Positions 52,504-61,008 of a DNA stretch of 64,000 nucleotides are shown here, one piece after another. This stretch comes from S010-25 sp964441285 (GTDB lineage: Bacteria > Pseudomonadota > Gammaproteobacteria > SZUA-229). The notes under the pieces were generated by a model that had not been told where the DNA came from, ran no database searches, and saw only the letters and a program-made list of their open reading frames with translations. Every line of letters starts with the position of its first letter. The first letter of the stretch is position 1. The stretch is from NCBI GenBank assembly GCA_964441285.1, contig CAYTUK010000006.1, forward strand, positions 97,525 to 161,524, written 5' to 3'. A program made the position numbers and the translations under genes.

Positions 52504-53544
52504 TTGAATTTTCGCACACAAGAGAGTCATAACGTGGATAAAAATAAACAGCAAATCTTAAAAAAAACTTTACTGCGATTGAATGCGCAGATGCGCGTTA
52601 TGGGTCTGCCATTATTTCAAATCTACGATGTGGATATAGAGGGCGGGGAATCGACCGTGGTACTGATGAATGCGGTGTCTGAATTTAACATATACATACA
52701 ATTATGGGCACCACAACAGAATTTTTCTGTTTTATTGAAGCGTTTAAAGGCCGTACCGGGAAATGCATTATTGCTGGCTGATTTCATCAATCCGGTCATG
52801 TCAGAAAAGTTGAAACAACGGGTTATCAATTTTGTTGATTGTGCCGGTAATCTATCTTTACAGACCAGCGGTATGAACGTTTTTATTAAGCATAATAAAG
52901 ACGTGCGGCGGCAAGAAAAAGGCAAGAAAGGGTGTGTGTTTAATCCAGTGGGGCTAAAATTATTGTACGCTTTTTTTAACTCACCTGAATTATTGAACGT
53001 TTCCTATCGGACAATCTCAAATAAAGTTAATGTGGCGCTGGGCGGCATTGGGCCGGTACTGGAGGATTTACAGTTATCGGGGTATGTTGCAGAAAAGGAG
53101 AATCGTAAATGGTTAGTAAATAAACAACGATTATTTGAAAGATGGGTAGATGCCTATCTGGAAAAACTACGGCCTAAACAGATGCTTGGGCGATATCATG
53201 CGGTAAAAGCGGACTGGTGGAAAAAAGTAGAGATAAAAAAATACAACGCGCAGTGGGGCGGTGAGATTGTTATAGCAAAACAAACCCCCTTTATACAGCC
53301 AGAGAATATAACCGTCTATTTTCTGGGTGACAGTATTGACATCTTCCTGCAAGACAATCAGTTGCAGCAGGATACAGACGGTGAGGTTGTGCTTTATCAG
53401 GCGTTCTGGATGAATAGTACAGAGCAAGAAAAGGTAAGTCCAATGATTGTCTATGCGGATCTGGTTGATTCAATCGACCCTGGTAACCGGGATGTGGCTA
53501 AAGTCTTTTATGGTGAAGCAATTACCGGCTTGTTGGCAGAGTAG
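52504..53544 (+). CDS. AbiEi-like antitoxin/transcriptional regulator, orphan
   Basis: A 346-residue protein resembling the AbiEi antitoxins of type IV toxin-antitoxin systems. The N-terminal part (about 25-150) has the pattern ending VINFVDCAGNLSLQTSGMNV, followed by a winged-helix-like segment (about 155-220) including NPVGLKLLYAFFNSPELL, TISNKVNVALGGIGPVLEDL and the wing VAEKENRKWLVN. The C-terminal part (about 230-346) may be the antitoxin surface. The start is TTG with GAGAGG eight bases ahead; a GTG 30 bases later is possible. No AbiEii nucleotidyltransferase gene follows: the next gene is a hydroxylase. It either acts purely as a regulator or has lost its toxin. Confidence 0.65.
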   Translation: MNFRTQESHNVDKNKQQILKKTLLRLNAQMRVMGLPLFQIYDVDIEGGESTVVLMNAVSEFNIYIQLWAPQQNFSVLLKRLKAVPGNALLLADFINPVMSEKLKQRVINFVDCAGNLSLQTSGMNVFIKHNKDVRRQEKGKKGCVFNPVGLKLLYAFFNSPELLNVSYRTISNKVNVALGGIGPVLEDLQLSGYVAEKENRKWLVNKQRLFERWVDAYLEKLRPKQMLGRYHAVKADWWKKVEIKKYNAQWGGEIVIAKQTPFIQPENITVYFLGDSIDIFLQDNQLQQDTDGEVVLYQAFWMNSTEQEKVSPMIVYADLVDSIDPGNRDVAKVFYGEAITGLLAE

Positions 53545-53714
53545 TCTGTATCAAACGATATACTGATAGCCGATTGAGTCAGGTTTCCCTGAGCCGCCGA
53601 GCACCCTGTCTGGGGAAGCCCCTCTGCCTGTCACTGTCGCGATGCATGATGCAATGTTGTCCTGAGCGGTAAATCAGGTGCGTATAAAGTTTGCGCCATA
53701 GCTGTTTTTATAGC

Positions 53715-53780
53715 TTGACTTTATCTAAAAATCCTATATTCTATTAATCAACTTATTAATTGAATAATGTATTAGTAAGT
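53715..53780 (+). promoter_or_regulatory. promoter and inverted repeat of the hydroxylase cluster
   Basis: TTGACT (53715-53720), a 16-base spacer and TATTCT (53737-53742) form a likely promoter. Just downstream lies ACTTATTAAT, ten bases, ATTAGTAAGT (53751-53780), an inverted repeat with one mismatch, placed to block transcription. It precedes the cluster at 53854-58626. The remaining intergenic bases (53545-53714) hold no gene. Confidence 0.5.
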
Positions 53781-53853
53781 CTAATGATAACGCCCTGCTG
53801 TTTTTACAATACAGGCCGTACGCATAAATAATTATAGCTAGCGAGGAGATAGG

Positions 53854-54729
53854 ATGGATATTAACGCGTTTATTATGCACCATGAAGTTGTCATTCGGCT
53901 GAGTTTTTTTCTGGGTATTTTTGCAGTCATGGCGATCTGGGAATTTATCGCACCGCGACGAGCTCTGACCGTTTCCAAAGTGGTACGCTGGAGTAATAAT
54001 CTGGGGCTGGTTTTTCTCAATAGTTTTATTTTACGGTTACTCTTTCCTGCTGCTGCAGTAGGTATGGCCGCATTTACCCATGAGCATGGTTGGGGATTGC
54101 TAAACTATTATACAATTTCACCTGTAGTTGCTGTTATTGGTTCGGTTATAGTAATGGATTTTATTATTTATCTGCAACATATCATGGTGCATGCGGTTCC
54201 CGTTCTCTGGCGTTTACATCGGGTTCATCATGTCGATCTGGATTATGATGTCACCACTGGTGCTCGCTTTCACCCTCTGGAAATCATTCTTTCTATGTTA
54301 ATTAAATTTGCCACCATTATCGTGCTTGGGCCACCGGTTGTTGCCGTGGTAATTTTTGAAGTCATGTTAAATGCCACTGCCATGTTTAACCACGGTAATG
54401 TGCGTCTGCATCCTGTTATTGATAAATGGTTGCGCCTGATTTTAGTCACACCTGATATGCACCGAGTACATCATTCGGTGGAAGATGATGAAACTAATAG
54501 CAATTTCGGTTTTAGTCTGCCGTGGTGGGATCGTCTATTTGGTACTTACCGTGCGCAACCTCGTGCCGGTCATGAAAATATGATTATCGGTATTCACTCT
54601 TTTCGGGAACCAAAAATAGCATCATGGCTCAGTGGTATGTTGGTGATACCTTTTATAGGAGGGATATCGGGTTATGTGATTAATCGCAGAGAATGGGTTG
54701 GTGTAAAAGAGAATAACAATGAAAAATAA
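53854..54729 (+). CDS. fatty acid hydroxylase/sterol desaturase family membrane protein
   Basis: A 291-residue di-iron membrane enzyme with four or so helices. The histidine boxes are complete: HIMVHAVPVLWRLHRVHHVD (HxxxH and HxxHH, about 109-128), FNHGNVRLH, and MHRVHHSVED near residue 205. The ending WWDRLFGTYRAQPRAG is family-typical. Members hydroxylate or desaturate lipids using oxygen and electrons from a cytochrome or flavoprotein, both of which are encoded three genes downstream. The substrate is unknown. GGAG precedes ATG 53854, and the next gene overlaps its end by 11 bases. Confidence 0.9.
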   Translation: MDINAFIMHHEVVIRLSFFLGIFAVMAIWEFIAPRRALTVSKVVRWSNNLGLVFLNSFILRLLFPAAAVGMAAFTHEHGWGLLNYYTISPVVAVIGSVIVMDFIIYLQHIMVHAVPVLWRLHRVHHVDLDYDVTTGARFHPLEIILSMLIKFATIIVLGPPVVAVVIFEVMLNATAMFNHGNVRLHPVIDKWLRLILVTPDMHRVHHSVEDDETNSNFGFSLPWWDRLFGTYRAQPRAGHENMIIGIHSFREPKIASWLSGMLVIPFIGGISGYVINRREWVGVKENNNEK

Positions 54730-55684
54730 TTTGTGGAAATTTCTGCTGCTGGTTTTTATTGTCGTAGGCATCGCATTGGTGGTTACTTACCACAACCAGT
54801 TAAATGCAACCGTGATACAGAATTGGATTCGAACCGCTGGTGATGCAGCGCCATTGCTGTTTATGTTGGTTTACATTATTGGTACGGTCTTCTTTTTTCC
54901 GGGTATGGTCCTTACCTTGCTTGGTGGTGCATTATTCGGCCCACTACTGGGAACGTTCTATAATCTGATTGCGGCCACTATCGGTTCAATGTTGTCTTTT
55001 TTAATTGCTCGTTATCTGGCTTCCGGCTGGGTTGAAAAGAAAGCTGGAGGTAAATTAAAACAGTTAATTAACGGCGTTGAAAATGAGGGCTGGCGATTTA
55101 TCGCTTTTACCCGACTGGTTCCTTTGTTCCCGTTTAATTTATTAAACTATACATTAGGTTTGACGAAAATAAAATTCAGTCATTATAGTCTTGCCACATT
55201 TATTTTCATGTTACCCGGTGCGCTGGCTTATACCTACCTTGGCTATATCGGCAAAGAAGCAGCAACAGGTGGTGGAGGTCTGATTCAAAAATCCATGTTG
55301 GCACTGGCCTTGCTGGGTCTTGTTGCCTTCCTTCCGCGAATAATCGGCAGCATACGCAAGGGTGCAATGTTAAGCAGTGAGAATTTAAAACAACGTCTGG
55401 ATAAGGGTGAAGATTTATTCCTCCTGGATGTGCGTACAGCCGAAGATTATAACGGTGCGCAGGGGCATATTGCAGGTGCAATGTTGCTACCACTGGAACA
55501 ACTGGAAAGCCGGCTAGATGAAATTAATGGTTATCAGGAAAAACCCGTGGTGATAATTTGCCGTACCGACCGAAAATCATCAAAGGCAGCGTTATTACTG
55601 GCAAAGAAAGGTTTTGCCGATGTGCATGCGGTAAAAATGGGCATGACTGGTTGGCTGAAAAAAAGTTATCCTGTAGAAAAATAA
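54719..55684 (+). CDS. TVP38/TMEM64 membrane protein fused to a rhodanese domain
   Basis: 321 residues. The first 215 or so are a TVP38/TMEM64 (SNARE-associated, DedA-like) membrane protein with the landmark FPGMVLTLLGGALFGPLLGT and FTRLVPLFPFNLLNYTLGLT re-entrant segments. Residues about 225-321 are a rhodanese domain (LFLLDVRTAEDYNGA, GHIAGAMLLPL) with catalytic Cys281 in VVIICRTDRKS. The rhodanese part would carry persulfide sulfur at the inner membrane face. The start overlaps the hydroxylase gene, so translation is coupled. Fusions like this are seen beside flavin disulfide reductases, as here. Confidence 0.9.
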   Translation: MKNNLWKFLLLVFIVVGIALVVTYHNQLNATVIQNWIRTAGDAAPLLFMLVYIIGTVFFFPGMVLTLLGGALFGPLLGTFYNLIAATIGSMLSFLIARYLASGWVEKKAGGKLKQLINGVENEGWRFIAFTRLVPLFPFNLLNYTLGLTKIKFSHYSLATFIFMLPGALAYTYLGYIGKEAATGGGGLIQKSMLALALLGLVAFLPRIIGSIRKGAMLSSENLKQRLDKGEDLFLLDVRTAEDYNGAQGHIAGAMLLPLEQLESRLDEINGYQEKPVVIICRTDRKSSKAALLLAKKGFADVHAVKMGMTGWLKKSYPVEK

Positions 55685-55750
55685 AGTATTTTTAACGGGT
55701 AGATAAAACACAATATTTATACATTATATTCGGTTACTAACAGGACGGAT

Positions 55751-55850
55751 GAAAAGGGTACTTATTATTAAGACACGCTGTCAATACATCCATGTAATCT
55801 CGACCCCGCATCCCTGCGGATGACGGTCTTGAATAATAAGTATCCTTTTC
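55751..55850. repeat. palindromic intergenic repeat, copy A
   Basis: A 100-base palindromic unit in the gap between the TVP38-rhodanese gene and the cytochrome. Outer arms GAAAAGGGTACTTATTATT (55751-55769) and AATAATAAGTATCCTTTTC (55832-55850) pair with one G-T wobble, continued by AAGAC/GTCTT. The inner core contains CCATGTA and the small hairpin CCGCA-TCCC-TGCGG. The core is shared with copies B and C, whose arms differ in sequence. Confidence 0.85.
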
Positions 55851-55870
55851 GTCTGTTTCAGTAATAAATC

Positions 55871-57217
55871 ATGATGAAGATAACAAAAAAACACTATTTA
55901 CTTATTCTTCTTCTCGCTTTTCTGGTTTTTATCGGTTGGCGTTTCATTCGTCCATTAAATATTTTTTTAGTGAGTGAGCGTTTTGCCTGGCCAGTTGATA
56001 CATCAGCCAGCCCTGCAATACTTGGCCAGTTAAAAGCACAGCAGTGCGGTGCCTGCCATCCGGCTTTTTATAAAGAGTGGAAAACGACCATGCACAGTCA
56101 GGCATGGATAGATCCCTATTTTCAGGCAGACTGGAAATTTGAAGGTTCAGCGCCTAATTGTCGGCTTTGCCATACTCCCCTTGACCGTCAGGAGCCACAG
56201 AAAGTTCTGGCTTATCGTGATGCCGACAGGCTGGATCCGGTATTAAAAAAGAACCCTGATTTTGACAGCGCGCTTCAGCATCAGGGAGTAACCTGTGCCG
56301 CCTGTCATTACCGTAATGGAAAAATAGTAGGTGTGTTGCGTAACACCCATGCGCCACATCCGGTAAAAATACTCAAGGATCCAAACGAGGTCTGTGTACG
56401 CTGTCATGTGGTAAAGGGTAAACGCTGGGATACCTTTTATCGTTTGCCTCCCTGTGGAACGGTTGCAGAAATAAAAACCACTCTGAAATCTTCACCAGTC
56501 GGTTCGGGTAATAATGTAAGCCATCCGTTCGAAAAAACACCCGCAGATATTCCCTCTATTACGGGAAAAAGCAGGCAAACAGAAAACAGTGGTGAAACTT
56601 CTGCGGCTAATTACCATGCACTTGGTTGTGTGCAATGCCATATGCCGCTAATTAAGCGTCCGCTTGTTATCGGTGGTAAGGTACGGATTACTCGGCAGCA
56701 TTTATGGCGCGGCGGGCATGATCCGAGCATGGTTAAAAAAGCGTTGAGTATCACTTTTACTGAAGCTAAACCGGTTGCTGATAATGCAGGGAGTAGCCGA
56801 AAATTCATCCTGACAATAACCAATACCGGCGCAGAACATTATGTGCCGACGGGATTACCTAATCGCTATCTTTCCGTTTCTTTACGTGTACTGGGTAAAC
56901 ATGGACAGGTGCTGGATGAACAACATGATACGATTAAACGGACACTGATGTGGCGGCCATTTATCGTTGATTTATGGGATACTCGATTACCTCGTTGGCA
57001 ACCCCGCCACTATGAAATAAAAGTTGGCAATAACCGTGCTGCGCTAAAAGTAGAGGCAGTGGTAACGTATCATCTACTGAGTGAAGCTCGGCGTAAACGG
57101 ATTAATTATAAAAATACGACACCCATTGACTATAAAGTATTTCATAAACAAATTTTATTGTCAGCGGGTAACGCTCTTACTGGGTCTGCACAAAAACATA
57201 AACGAGAAAATAAATGA
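55871..57217 (+). CDS. pentaheme cytochrome c
   Basis: A 448-residue cytochrome with an N-terminal membrane anchor or uncleaved signal (about 9-24, YLLILLLAFLVFIGWR), facing the periplasm. Five CxxCH haem-attachment motifs are present: CGACH (59-63), CRLCH (97-101), CAACH (142-146), CVRCH (175-179) and CVQCH (253-257). Several other histidines could be distal ligands. Residues about 290-448 form a haem-free beta-rich domain (ILTITNTGAEHYVPTGLPNR). The arrangement resembles cytochrome c-554-type proteins. It is coupled by ATGA overlap to the flavin disulfide reductase, implying electron transfer between the two systems across the membrane. The partner acceptor is unknown. Confidence 0.9.
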   Translation: MMKITKKHYLLILLLAFLVFIGWRFIRPLNIFLVSERFAWPVDTSASPAILGQLKAQQCGACHPAFYKEWKTTMHSQAWIDPYFQADWKFEGSAPNCRLCHTPLDRQEPQKVLAYRDADRLDPVLKKNPDFDSALQHQGVTCAACHYRNGKIVGVLRNTHAPHPVKILKDPNEVCVRCHVVKGKRWDTFYRLPPCGTVAEIKTTLKSSPVGSGNNVSHPFEKTPADIPSITGKSRQTENSGETSAANYHALGCVQCHMPLIKRPLVIGGKVRITRQHLWRGGHDPSMVKKALSITFTEAKPVADNAGSSRKFILTITNTGAEHYVPTGLPNRYLSVSLRVLGKHGQVLDEQHDTIKRTLMWRPFIVDLWDTRLPRWQPRHYEIKVGNNRAALKVEAVVTYHLLSEARRKRINYKNTTPIDYKVFHKQILLSAGNALTGSAQKHKRENK

Positions 57218-58626
57218 ATAAACGTGATTTACTTATTATCGGTGGCGGCGCCGGTGGCCTGGTTATTGCCAGTGTTGCCGCGCAACTCGGTTTAAATGTC
57301 ACACTGATTGAGAAAGAAGAAAAGCTGGGCGGTGACTGTTTACACTACGGTTGTGTACCCAGCAAAACATTCATTCAGGCTGGCAAGGTGGCTTCATTAA
57401 TGCGTCGTGGTGAGGAATTTGGCCTGCCTGCAGTTAATCCTGAGGTTGATCTGGCCAAAGTCAACGCACATGTACGCTCGGTGATTGAGCATATACAGCC
57501 GCATGATGACCCGGAGCGGTTTCGTGACTATGGCTGCGAAGTCATTTTTGGTGCTGCCGAGTTTATTGATGCGCATACTATACAAGTCAATAACCAGACC
57601 ATTAGCAGCAAGCGTTTTGTAATTGCCACGGGCTCGCGTCCCTTTGTCCCACCGATTGAAGGCTTGAAGGAAGCCGGTTACCTGACCAATATCGAGATCT
57701 TTTCACTACAAACATTACCTGAACGTCTGCTTGTATTAGGCGGTGGTCCGATTGGTCTGGAAATGGCGCAGGCATTTCATCGGCTTGGCAGTAAAGTAAC
57801 GGTTGTCGAACGGCTGCCGAATATTCTGCCACAGGAAGACCCAGAAGTTGCCGCAGCATTGCAGAAAAAACTGACAGATGAGGGAATTACATTCTTTACT
57901 TCAACCAGTGCTGAAAAAGTCAGTTATAACGGTAAGGTACGAACAGTTTTTTGTAGTGACGATATACAACTTGAATGTGAACAGTTACTGGTTGCGGTTG
58001 GGCGTAAACCCAATATTGAAAATCTGGGGCTGGAAGCGGCAGGTATTACGGTAAGCCCCAACGGCATTAATGTTGATCGGCGAATGCGTAGTTCACAAAA
58101 ACATATTTATGCAGTAGGTGATGTCTGCGGACCTTATCCCTTTACCCATATGGCAGAGTATCAGGCCGGTATTGTTATCAGCAATGCTATATTTCGTTTT
58201 CCTAAAAAAACCGATTACCGGGTCGTCCCCTGGGTTACCTATACCGACCCCGAACTGGCGCGAGTCGGTTTAACCGAGCAGCAGGCAAAACAGCAAGGCA
58301 TAGAGCCGATAGTATTACGGTTTGATTTTAAAGATATTGACCGCGCCCTGGCAGAAGTGGAAACCGCCGGTTTTACCAAACTGATTACCTATAAAGGTAA
58401 AATCCTGGGGGCAAGCATACTGGGTCCACATGCAGGCGAACTGATTCATGAAATTGTACTGGCTATGCACAGCGGTATAAAAATTAGTGAGATTTCAGCG
58501 ACTATTCATGCCTACCCGACACTGGCACAAATTCACCGGCGTACAGTGAATACGATGTATGCACCAAAACTGTTTAGCCCGCGCACCAGAAAAGTAGTGA
58601 AGTGGATTAATCGCCTGCTACCCTGA
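57214..58626 (+). CDS. flavin disulfide reductase (mercuric-reductase-like)
   Basis: A 470-residue FAD/NAD(P)H disulfide oxidoreductase. The FAD motif is LLIIGGGAGGLVIASVAAQL, and the redox pair is GGDCLHYGCVPSK (Cys42, Cys47). The NAD(P) motif is LLVLGGGPIGLEMAQAFHRL, followed by YAVGDVCGPYPFTHMAEYQA and a dimerisation domain. The usual HxxxxE active-site end is HAYPTLAQIHRR, so the glutamate is missing. It lacks the C-terminal CC pair and HMA domain of true MerA. Mercury reduction is therefore doubtful; a role with the rhodanese persulfide or the cytochrome is more likely. It is coupled to the cytochrome by a four-base overlap. Confidence 0.9.
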   Translation: MNKRDLLIIGGGAGGLVIASVAAQLGLNVTLIEKEEKLGGDCLHYGCVPSKTFIQAGKVASLMRRGEEFGLPAVNPEVDLAKVNAHVRSVIEHIQPHDDPERFRDYGCEVIFGAAEFIDAHTIQVNNQTISSKRFVIATGSRPFVPPIEGLKEAGYLTNIEIFSLQTLPERLLVLGGGPIGLEMAQAFHRLGSKVTVVERLPNILPQEDPEVAAALQKKLTDEGITFFTSTSAEKVSYNGKVRTVFCSDDIQLECEQLLVAVGRKPNIENLGLEAAGITVSPNGINVDRRMRSSQKHIYAVGDVCGPYPFTHMAEYQAGIVISNAIFRFPKKTDYRVVPWVTYTDPELARVGLTEQQAKQQGIEPIVLRFDFKDIDRALAEVETAGFTKLITYKGKILGASILGPHAGELIHEIVLAMHSGIKISEISATIHAYPTLAQIHRRTVNTMYAPKLFSPRTRKVVKWINRLLP

Positions 58627-58669
58627 AGTAGAATTATTCAATATGTGCTGTTCTAGCTAAATGTCTGCA

Positions 58670-59920
58670 TCAGGCGGCTCTCAAAATACTATTGTTCGTT
58701 TGCCGAATTGCGTTCAAGAAACGGTAACTGAACTGTTCCGGTTTTATATCAAGACCGAGTTTATTTATTTTGTCCCAGTCCGTCTTTTCATATGCAATGC
58801 TGCATTCTAAAACGCTACCTGCTCGACCAGCAAAATGCATTATTGCATTTTTAATATCAGCCGATAATGGCAGGGTTTCTAATATTTGATTCATGGGAAT
58901 TCCGAGTAAAATATCTAATGTGGAGAGCAGGCCAATATAGAAAAAATTCTGGAGGTCTTTTTCTCCTAATTGCTCAGCGATTTGTTCACACATGTATGCG
59001 CGGGTCATCGTTAATTGCATTAAATCATCAGGCTTGTTGCTTATATTCGACATTGCAATCAGTGTTGCCCAGTGTTTTAACCTTTTCATCCCGACATAGG
59101 TGATAGCCTCATGAATTGATTCCACTTTGCGTGGTAGCGCATAATGTGCCGAATTGATATACCTGAGTATTTTATAGCATAAAGAAACATCTTTTGAGAT
59201 AGAGATAACCAGATCTTCGATTTTAACCTCATCATTATTCAGGTCTGAAAGCAGCGAGATAATTGCCAACTTATTTGCTGGAATAGTTTTGCCTTTAATG
59301 ATTTTTGGTTTTGCAAGAAAGTAACCCTGAAACAGGTCAAACCCACATTCACGCAGAAAATTATATTCTTCCTCCGATTCAATTTTTTCAGCAAGAATTT
59401 TTACCTTGTATTTTCTTAGCAGTGCTACATGCTGCTTTATTTCTTCCCTGCCAAGCTGTGGAATTTCTACTTTTATATAATCAACCAGTGGTAGTACCGG
59501 ATCCCATTTACTGGAATAAATAAAATCATCCAGTGCGAGAGAGAACCCCTGGTCAACAAGTTTCTGTAAATTACTGATAAGTGTCTCATCAACAACAGTA
59601 TCTTCAAGCACTTCAAGTACGGCTTTTTCTGCGGGTATCTGAATGGGGTTTTCACCGCTCAGAAATTCATCGCTTAAATTAATAAATGCAGTTTTATTCG
59701 CAGTGGCAGCAGAAAAGCCAAATTCTATAATCAGGTTAAGGATAACCGTGGTGGTCGCTGCATTGTGATTGGTAATATTGGCTCTGTTTTCATTTGAATC
59801 ACGATATAAAATTTCGTAAGCAAATATATTCATATTGCGATCAAAAATTGGCTGACGTCCAATATAAACAGTTGATTGGCGCTCCTGGTCGGATGTAGCT
59901 GTACTCTGTTCTGAATGCAT
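58670..59920 (-). CDS. EAL-HDOD (YuxH-type) signalling protein
   Basis: 416 residues: an N-terminal EAL-like domain (about 15-205) and a C-terminal HDOD domain (about 210-400), the YuxH/CdgJ arrangement. The EAL signature is degenerate (IFAYEILYRDS instead of EAL), and the DDFxxG segment is altered (LALDDFIYSSKW), so it probably lacks phosphodiesterase activity and acts as a receptor or interaction module. The HDOD part is recognisable by ISKDVSLCYKILRYINSAHY. It converges with the flavoprotein gene. The 439 bases upstream hold the two repeat copies. Confidence 0.85.
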   Translation of the reverse strand: MHSEQSTATSDQERQSTVYIGRQPIFDRNMNIFAYEILYRDSNENRANITNHNAATTTVILNLIIEFGFSAATANKTAFINLSDEFLSGENPIQIPAEKAVLEVLEDTVVDETLISNLQKLVDQGFSLALDDFIYSSKWDPVLPLVDYIKVEIPQLGREEIKQHVALLRKYKVKILAEKIESEEEYNFLRECGFDLFQGYFLAKPKIIKGKTIPANKLAIISLLSDLNNDEVKIEDLVISISKDVSLCYKILRYINSAHYALPRKVESIHEAITYVGMKRLKHWATLIAMSNISNKPDDLMQLTMTRAYMCEQIAEQLGEKDLQNFFYIGLLSTLDILLGIPMNQILETLPLSADIKNAIMHFAGRAGSVLECSIAYEKTDWDKINKLGLDIKPEQFSYRFLNAIRQTNNSILRAA

Positions 59921-60051
59921 AGTGTTTTGTATTGGAAAGGATCCTGCTAATTTTTATATTGACTTTAGTCAATGGTGAAAGTCGGCGGTAGAAGATGAAA
60001 CTTTAGTGTAAAAATAAATTATTATAATAATACATGGTGACATGAACAGGA

Positions 60052-60133
60052 GTTTGTTGCTGTGACCCGTTGTTAATATCTCCATGTACGCTCAACTCCC
60101 GCGTCCATGCGGCGGTCGGGCACAGTAATAAGC
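60052..60133. repeat. palindromic intergenic repeat, copy C
   Basis: Left arm GTTTGTTGCTGTG-A-CCCG and right arm CGGGCACAGTAATAAGC pair when G-T wobbles are allowed. The core keeps TCCATGTA, GCTC and the CCGCGTCCATGCGG hairpin of copies A and B, but is more diverged. Its left flank matches 5058-5090 upstream of nhaA. Confidence 0.75.
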
Positions 60134-60200
60134 ATCAATTCATAGCACTGATAGTTAACGGGCGGCAGTAATCTGTTCTATAATAATTATTACCGGAACA

Positions 60201-60307
60201 GATAAAAAGGCTACTGATTGTTCAAGACACGCTGTCAATACCTCCATGTAAGCTCGACACCCGCATCCCTGCGGTTGACGGTCTTGAAAATCAGTAGCCT
60301 TTTTATC
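60201..60307. repeat. palindromic intergenic repeat, copy B
   Basis: GATAAAAAGGCTACTGATT (60201-60219) and AATCAGTAGCCTTTTTATC (60289-60307) form a 19-bp perfect stem, continued by TTCAAGAC/GTCTTGAA. The core is nearly identical to copy A (ACACGCTGTCAATAC, TCCATGTA, CTCGAC, CCGCATCCCTGCGG). It lies just upstream of the methyltransferase gene at 60360. Confidence 0.85.
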
Positions 60308-60359
60308 CACCCTGTTAGTCTGTTAGTTACGGTAAAGATTAAACATCGAGAGGCTTAGT

Positions 60360-60992
60360 ATGAACTTGCACGAGAAAAATTTATCATTGCAGGAAAAATA
60401 CAATGTAACGGCATATTTTTATGACATTCTGGACTATCCGTGGGAGCGGGTATATAAAAAATGGCGGCCGATGTTAATCGGTGATTTACGGGGGAAGATA
60501 CTGGAAGCGGGTGTTGGGACAGGCAGGAATCTGGAGTTCTATCACGAAGAAGTTGAGCTGGTTGGCATCGAATTAAGTAAAAAAATGTTGAACAGGGCCG
60601 AAAAAAGAATAAAAAAAGCTGAGTGTAAAGTAAGCTTGATTCATGAAGATGCTACCGTAATGCAGTCAATAGGTTCAGCTCAATTCGACTGGATATTTTC
60701 GACATTTATGTGTTGTGTCATGCCGGATGAAATACAGAAACTGGCTATTGAACAATTTGGTAGAGTGTTAAAACGGGGTGGGCGTTTCCGGCTTTTAGAA
60801 ATGGTCTATTCGAAAAATAAAAAAACCAGAAAAAGACAAAATTTATTTACTCCATTCGTTGAAACCATATATGGAGCAAGATTTGACAGAGATACGCTTG
60901 TTCACCTTGGCCAGTCATTGAATTTAAAAGTCACTAATACGACTTTCTTAAAAGACGACACTTACCTGCTAATTGAAGGCGTTCGTATTTAA
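60360..60992 (+). CDS. class I SAM-dependent methyltransferase
   Basis: A 210-residue Rossmann methyltransferase. Motif I is KILEAGVGTGRNLEFYHEEV (about 42-61), followed by the acidic VGIELSKKM, then IHEDATVM and the motif-IV-like FDWIFSTFMCCVMPDEI. This is the pattern of the phospholipid or quinone methyltransferase group (UbiE/PmtA-like). It is very lysine-rich, with many AAA codons, so its base composition is AT-richer than the tag gene that follows. Substrate unknown. ATG 60360 has GAGAGG upstream, and tag follows after 16 bases. Confidence 0.85.
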   Translation: MNLHEKNLSLQEKYNVTAYFYDILDYPWERVYKKWRPMLIGDLRGKILEAGVGTGRNLEFYHEEVELVGIELSKKMLNRAEKRIKKAECKVSLIHEDATVMQSIGSAQFDWIFSTFMCCVMPDEIQKLAIEQFGRVLKRGGRFRLLEMVYSKNKKTRKRQNLFTPFVETIYGARFDRDTLVHLGQSLNLKVTNTTFLKDDTYLLIEGVRI

Positions 60993-61008
60993 TACAAAGA
61001 GTTAATGC

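Noticed and set aside
53545..53714. GC-rich stretch after the AbiEi-like gene as a structured RNA
   Set aside because: Only short imperfect stems can be drawn and there is no promoter-terminator pair around it.
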